A program made the position numbers and the translations under genes. Positions 58,922 to 64,000 of a DNA stretch of 64,000 nt are shown piece after piece. This DNA is from Gymnopus androsaceus JB14 (lineage: Eukaryota > Basidiomycota > Agaricomycetes > Agaricales > Omphalotaceae): NCBI GenBank assembly GCA_009733575.1, contig ML769739.1:1-64000 (forward strand), written 5' to 3'. The notes below the pieces were generated by a model. The model worked only from the letters and a program-made list of their open reading frames with translations. It was not told the DNA's origin and made no database searches. The stretch's first letter is position 1. Each line of letters starts with the position of its first letter.

Positions 58922-60024
58922 GAATTCCATATGGTCAGATGGGACCAGGACCTTTTCCGGAGCTTTAAACCACTCCTTAATGTTGTTTCCATTGGAATCA
59001 TGAATGATATGAATGAAAACAACAGACTGAAGAAACTCACGTCAGAGATGCCTCCAAACGGCTGGATGTTCAGCGCATCGCTACCACTGCTCTCTCTTGC
59101 AAACCAGATGTCATTCTCTCCTCGATCAATCCCACAGCTGCCCTGACAGCAGTTTTCCTGGAGATAATGCTCTACACCACTAAACACAAACACAACATTC
59201 CTTTCCCATGTTTCCTCCCCACCAATCTTCAGTGGATCAATGCCAATATAGCATTGATTCCTACCGTAAAGCTCTCGCATATTCCAGACAAACCCATCAT
59301 CTTGAACACTGCTGAATTGTTAAAGAAGCTATTGGCAGCTGGCAAGCCTGCCGACAAATTAATTTTCACTTTTCAACAATTCCAAAACACTTCTGATTTC
59401 TACTATCAGTTCATGGTAGCCCGGTACAAGGATGGTATCCGCGCCTCACATCCATTGTTCTTCGCCAAACACTTCGCATTTTTTCTCTATCAGGGAGAAT
59501 CCGAGGAGCTTTTCCGAATTTGGAGGATCCAGGAGGAGAAGCTGAGGAGTACTCATCTCCAATGGGACACAGAGTACAACCAATCTGCTTACAACACAGC
59601 TTGGACCTGGGTACAGGCTATATCAGATGCAGAGACACTTTTAGCAAAACAGCCATGCAGTTTCATTCCATCACCACCATCAACCATGGTGTCAAACAAG
59701 CATCAGATAAAACTGTATACCCATGACAACCCTCACTCCTCGGGCTCGGTGCCCTTTCTGAAGGGCAGCAAGGTTGGCCCCAGACCTCGCTGCATTGGCT
59801 GCGGCCTCCAGGGGCACAAACTCAATGACCAAGTTGCACATGGAAAATTTCCCTTTGCCAGATTGCATAATGGGCAACTCCTCACTCCCAACAACACCAT
59901 TATCTGTATCTCATTCAACTGCTGGGGCAAATGCCAGAAGGGCTGCCCTCCCTCCTCCCATGTCTGCTCATTATGTGGCGGTTCCCACTATGCCTGCGAC
60001 CCCTCCTGCCCAGCGTCAGCTTGA
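58667..60024 (+). pseudogene. gag-like protein of the DIRS element
   Basis: The second ATG copy (58667) reads NFDIATHNNARIMKKL and DQEFHMVRWDQDLF. A one-base shift near 59055 moves the frame to one with RIATTALSCKPDV and, from 59167, FPCFLPTNLQWINANIAL, YYQFMVARYKDGIRASHPLF and HLQWDTEYNQSAYNTAWTWV. The C-terminus is Cys/His-rich (RCIGCGLQGH, FNCWGKCQKGC, HVCSLCGGSHYACDPSC), resembling the zinc-knuckle-like end of DIRS gag proteins and likely nucleic-acid binding. The reverse transcriptase frame overlaps the end in +1. Confidence 0.65.
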
Positions 60025-62132
60025 CTCTTTCTTCAGACCAGGCATCCTCCCTTTCCATGATTTTTCTTCCACCATAATTACCCGTTATCCTCTTACTAAT
60101 TCAATGCCTTTCAAAAACAAACTGTTTGAGAGGATCATTACACCATATGACATTAATTCTTTCTTTATCAAGCTCGCTATCCACAGCCTCTCCAACCATT
60201 ATTCCATCCTTATTGATTATCTCAGAAATGGTTTTCCCCTTGGCAATGTCCCCATCCTCACTGAAACCATCATTATACCCAATCACTCTTCTGTCTCCAA
60301 ACACCTGGTAACGGTCAAAGAATATATTGAGGAGGAATCAATATCAGGTCGGATGGCAGGTCCTTTCACCAAAGAACAGGTCAAACAGGTACTCCATGAA
60401 CCTTTTGTGGCATCACCACTCATTGTGGCAGAATCATCGCAAGGACCCAACCAGCCACCAAAGCTGAGGGTCTGCTGCAATCTGTCCAAGGGAGGGAAAG
60501 ATTCTTTGTGTCGGGCAACTCCATCAGTGAACTCCTACATTCAAAAGGAATTGTTTCCCACTACATTCAATTCAGCCAGCAACATTGCAGAATTCGTGAG
60601 TTTTATCCTATGCTTCATTATCTTTTTTCCACTTGTTACATTTGCTCGGCCAACTGGCTGCAGCTCTATCCTTACCACAGTGGTGGTATTGTATTTTTTG
60701 CTTGGCCAACTGGTCGCAGCTCTATCTTTATCACAAGTGGTGATATTGTATTCCTTTGCTCGGCCAACTGGTTGCAGCTCTACTTTTACCACTGGTGGTG
60801 GTATTGTATTTACCAGACCAACTGGTCTTGGCTCTATATTTGCTTGGCCAACTGGCCATAGCTCTATCACTTGCTCCAACTGGAAGCTACCAATACTGAA
60901 ATCCTTTCCTTTTAAAGATCATCTATTCCCCGCCGGGTACCCAGGCATGCACCATGGACATAATAAAGTTCCACTGAACTGTTCCAGTCAACCCCAACCA
61001 CAAACAATTTCTTGTTGTTTGTGATGAAAAGGGCAATTTTGGGATTGACATGTGCAACTGTTTTGGGTGGGCAGGCGCTAGCAGCTGTTCAGGGATGATC
61101 TCTGCCGCCGTTTGAGATATCCTGTTTGCCAAAGGTGTCTTCCCCATAGCCAAGATTGAGGATGATCTAGCACTCTTCTGGGTGCCCCTTAATCCCAATG
61201 CAGACCCTGCCAATTTCGAGTACGCTTATGACGGAGAGGAAGTCCTCAAACTGATACACCCACTCAGCACCCCTTTTCACCCTCCCTCAAAGAAAGGCAA
61301 CCCTTTCTTCATTGGCTTACTATGGAACATGCCGTTAAAACGAGTCAGCCTCCCAGATGAAAAACATCTCAAATATCTCTACCAAATTAGAGTCTTCATC
61401 CAAAAGTTTGCCCCAAAATCAACATCCCGAGCTATCACCAATGACCCACCTATTTCCTATTCACTTCCCACCTGTGAACCTCCTCCTGACCCCAAACAAC
61501 AGAGAACCCCACTTAACTGGGTTGAAAAAATCCATGGCACCCTGTGCTGCATCACTTTCATTTATACCAAAGGATGTTTGCACCTCCCAGCAATATCCAA
61601 TTTCATGGCTTCCTACCGGGGACAAGAACTTGAGTTGGGAAAGTTCCTGACTACCAGCCTCATAACAGAATTAATCTGGTGGTTTCACATTCTTTCAGAC
61701 CCCTTTGCCTATTGCCAGTTATGCCCCCGAGGCCCATTGATCAATCTCAAGATATACGTGGACGCATCCACTGATTGGGGAATCGGTTTTTGGATTCAGG
61801 GCCATTGGGCAGCTTTCCAGTTGACCAAGGCTTGGAAGATCAAGGGACGCAATATCTGCTGGCTTGAGACGGTCGCGATTGAGCTCGTCGTCTACTTTCT
61901 CGAAGCTATGGGCATCCAAAATGCCTATTTGTTGATCCACTTAGACAACCAGGGTATGATTGGGGCAATGCTAAAGCAGCGTAGCCCCAATCAATGGATT
62001 AATCTTTCTGTTCGTCGCACATATGCAACTCTTACTTCTCTCCTTATTGAACCTAAACTTGTATATATCATTTCAGCTGACAACCCTGCTGACCCTCTGT
62101 TGTGTGGTATAATGGGTCTGGATGAGACTTGA
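59774..62132 (+). pseudogene. reverse transcriptase and RNase H of the DIRS element
   Basis: The frame reads HLVTVKEYIEEESISGRMAG and KLRVCCNLSKGG (RT fingers), VNSYI and NIAEF. A 322-bp interval (60596-60917) with intron borders GTGAGT..TTAAAG follows. RT continues with YSPPGTQACTMDIIKFH, KIEDDLALF (YxDD box, Asp codons 61161-61166) and, in the RNase H part, YVDAST (Asp 61761), ETVAIEL (Glu 61866), HLDNQG (Asp 61944) and SADNPAD (Asp 62079). Stops TGA at 60975 and 61113 replace residues where Arg is expected (FH-TVP and AV-DIL). The enzyme is therefore inactive, though the key acidic residues remain. Confidence 0.78.
60596..60917 (+). repeat. intron containing a minisatellite with units of about 57 bp
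   Basis: Four to five units beginning gctcggccaactgg and continuing with cagctctat and ggtggtattgtattt lie at about 60645-60875. The interval starts with a canonical GTGAGT directly after GAATTC and ends TTTTAAAG before the resumed RT frame, both in phase 0. I read it as an expanded intron; it could instead be an insertion. Confidence 0.65.
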
Positions 62133-62579
62133 TTACCATATTCTATATCCCTGCCCGACAAACTTGCTGAGGCTATTATACGTGTCTAGCTTTAGTTTCG
62201 CTATTGTACTGTTACATTTGGACTCTTGGTACACTTACATAATCAATCGCTCCTTGAACTTGAACAGTCACCTACACTAGCTCCTGATATTATGCCACCA
62301 CAGAGCCATGGAACTGGCAGCACAGGAGACTTTTACATCTCTACCATCTCCTTTCGCAACCGTTTTGGACCCCCATCATCAGCGCAACCACCAATTCCAC
62401 CGCCCCCAACTCAACAAACCATCTTTCTCCTTCCCTATTTGGCCGCTTGTTTGTCTGCCACCCATCTCCGGCCGTGCCAACCGCAATTTCCTCACCCATT
62501 ATAACACGCTCAACTTCTCACGCTCCCAATCACATCTCTTCCGGACCTGCTACTAGGCGTCCAAAATCCGGCTGCTCCA

Positions 62580-63653
62580 TTGCCCAATGTTTGTGCCAAA
62601 GACCGGATCCACGCATGGAGTACTCCCTACACCAACTCCAAACGCATGGAACGCTCAATCACTCTTCCTCTTGAGGCCATAGAGTGGGGCAAGAAGCTCA
62701 CATTGGTGGGACTTGTGGATTCGACCAAGGAGACCTATGGCGCTGGGCTCCTTTGGTTTAACCAATTCTGCAACATGTTGAATATCTCGGAAGACCAGTG
62801 TATGCCCGCTAGTGACCACCTCATCATCAGATTTCTAGGCTATCATATGGGGAAGATCAGTGGATCTTGTGCAAAGAGTTGGCTGTCAGCCCTCCGAGCT
62901 TGGCACAAACTCAAAGGTGCTCCCTGGGCTGCCGACTCGAGGCTCATTCATTTTGCCAGAGCAGGCACTTGTGTCACTGGTGCCCACCACAAACGTCCAA
63001 CTCACAACCCTATATCTATTAATCATATGCTCGTGCTTTTCCTTGCACTCAAATTCTCAATCCCATTCCATTGTTCCATATGGGCCATTGCATGTAACAC
63101 TTTCTGGGGCTGCCATAGACTCGGTGAACTCACCGTAAAATCAATCTCGGCATTCAACCCAATATACCATGCATCCCGTTCAGCCCATATCAATTTCTCC
63201 CTTCATCCGAGCAATTCTCCCAAGGCCATGTCCTTCCACATTCCTTGGACAAAGACCACAAAGCAAGCTGGAGCCACAGTTACCGCCACAGCTCAGACGG
63301 CAGCACTCAAACTGTTTTGTCTGTTCAATGCCATGCAAATGCATGTCAGGGCAAACACCAGGATTCCCAAGGATTTCTCCTTGTTTGGATACGTCAATGA
63401 CCTTGGCCAACCACATCATATGGTCAAATCAACTTTCCTCTCTTTCTGTGACAAAATCTGGTTGGATAAGGGATTCCCCCTTGTTCAAGGTCATAGTTTT
63501 TGCATCAGCGGAGCAGTTGGGCTACTTTTAGCAGGTGTACCTCCCAAGGTGGTGGCAGCCATTGGTGGTTGGATGTCGCTAGCCTTTCTTATCTACTGGA
63601 GACAGTTTGAAGATATACTGTACCTCTATGTAGGGAGGCGACGTAACACATAA
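62580..63653 (+). CDS. tyrosine recombinase of the DIRS element
   Basis: This enzyme would integrate the cDNA by site-specific strand exchange without target duplication. The N-terminal SAM-like part contains STKETYGAGLLWFNQFC and CAKSWLSALRAWHKL. The catalytic part has CHRLGELTV (Arg codon 63117-63119), HSFCISGAVGLLLAGVPP and IGGWMSLAFLIYWRQ (Tyr codon 63594-63596). The HxxR box reads H-S-F-C: the Arg is replaced by Cys (TGC, 63501-63503), one C-to-T step from CGC. With that residue lost the recombinase is very likely dead although the frame is open. The start codon is uncertain; the frame may have been fused to the RNase H upstream. Confidence 0.8.
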   Translation: MPNVCAKDRIHAWSTPYTNSKRMERSITLPLEAIEWGKKLTLVGLVDSTKETYGAGLLWFNQFCNMLNISEDQCMPASDHLIIRFLGYHMGKISGSCAKSWLSALRAWHKLKGAPWAADSRLIHFARAGTCVTGAHHKRPTHNPISINHMLVLFLALKFSIPFHCSIWAIACNTFWGCHRLGELTVKSISAFNPIYHASRSAHINFSLHPSNSPKAMSFHIPWTKTTKQAGATVTATAQTAALKLFCLFNAMQMHVRANTRIPKDFSLFGYVNDLGQPHHMVKSTFLSFCDKIWLDKGFPLVQGHSFCISGAVGLLLAGVPPKVVAAIGGWMSLAFLIYWRQFEDILYLYVGRRRNT

Positions 63654-64000
63654 CGGAGGCCCCGTTGTGTCGCCCAAATAGCGTTATGTAACGCTAGTTT
63701 TTGGGTCGGTCGCCTAGCAAGAAACCGTTACGAAAAAGCCGAAGAAATACCAAAATATGCCTAAAAAATCGCAAAAATCTACTACTACAGTTCTATATAT
63801 CAAGCAGGGGTAATTTACCAGTCTCAACCCACATATTACCATTTGCTTTCCGCAATACTATGTAGTGGTCAAGTAGTGGTACCAAAAATTCATTACTTTG
63901 ATCTACTGCAAATTGTACTGAAACGTAAGGACTAAAAGTATCTAGTACATCAGAGTATGAAAACGGTCAATCCGCGCCTCTACAGTGAGCGGTATCCAAA
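63654..64000. other. right end of the window with a stem-loop
   Basis: cccaaa-tagcgtta, loop tg, taacgcta-gtt-tttggg forms a stem-loop at about 63673-63705. It follows a hairpin-like gcgacgtaacac / gttgtgtcgc. It may be the 3' repeat of the DIRS element or the start of another MITE. No gene is seen. Confidence 0.4.

Larger units (their letters stand above)
58070..63653 (+). mobile_element. DIRS/Ngaro-like tyrosine-recombinase retrotransposon
   Basis: The order is gag-like ORF, reverse transcriptase plus RNase H, then tyrosine recombinase, with no integrase and no LTR pair, which is the DIRS order. It starts 40 bp from the start codon of the transcription factor gene, transcribed in the opposite direction. 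The 5' 426 bp are tandemly duplicated. All coding parts carry lesions except the recombinase frame, which has a catalytic substitution. The 3' terminal repeats are not identified and may lie past 64000. Confidence 0.85.

Noticed and set aside
1..64000. CRISPR arrays, operons or ribosome-binding sites
   Set aside because: The sequence is fungal nuclear DNA with spliceosomal introns; the only regular repeats are coding ankyrin units, minisatellites and transposon ends.

Overview
The window is nuclear DNA from a filamentous basidiomycete, almost certainly a member of the Agaricomycetes. Genes carry many 50-60 bp introns with GT..AG ends. The families present are typical of that class: FunK1-type kinase, NACHT-ankyrin NLR, duplicated Ig-like type I membrane proteins, Zn2Cys6/fungal_trans regulator and a DIRS-like tyrosine-recombinase retroelement. 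Repeats and broken genes outnumber intact genes. I cannot name the species.

Layout. 0-3.1 kb holds the tail of an unknown membrane protein, broken pieces of a PDR-type ABC transporter and of an NRPS-like enzyme, and a small T5orf172-domain gene. 3.1-10 kb is repeat territory: hairpin clusters, a TA-flanked MITE, two hAT-like MITEs with perfect 8-bp target duplications (one carrying a tRNA-like fossil) and nested inverted-repeat elements. 10-16.8 kb is one NACHT-ankyrin receptor gene on the minus strand whose roughly 48 ankyrin repeats are nearly identical at DNA level. 18.1-18.5 kb is a solo LTR.

20.4-26.5 kb is, in my reading, the most interesting object: a 6.06-kb element with terminal inverted repeats, an exact 8-bp target duplication (GTTCAAGT) and a decayed multi-exon gene whose conserved Asp motifs resemble the RNase-H-fold transposases of the P-element/THAP9 type. 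The gene belongs to a large protein family that I recall only as unannotated Agaricomycete hypotheticals. A smaller LTR element (26.6-28.9 kb, TSD AAAAT) follows directly.

29.9-33.0 kb is a FunK1 kinase pseudogene split by a third hAT MITE. 33.4-40.2 kb is the most gene-like part: an Sds3-like HDAC-complex subunit, a GH47 alpha-mannosidase with about 16 introns, a tRNA-Thr(AGT) and a DHA1-type MFS transporter. 40.2-52 kb carries foldback elements, a second solo LTR, and two near-identical genes for a membrane protein with a PPxY tail, which flank two small secreted-protein genes.

52.6-58.0 kb is a Zn2Cys6 transcription factor gene with a 6-nt micro-exon in its zinc cluster, now broken by a stop codon and a 1.8-kb compound insertion. 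A DIRS-like retroelement (58.07-63.65 kb) begins 40 bp from its start codon.

Much of the decay is TGA where an arginine is expected, or G-to-A/C-to-T changes, consistent with a methylation- or RIP-like transition bias. Several otherwise conserved genes also carry single-base shifts that may be either pseudogenisation or sequence error.
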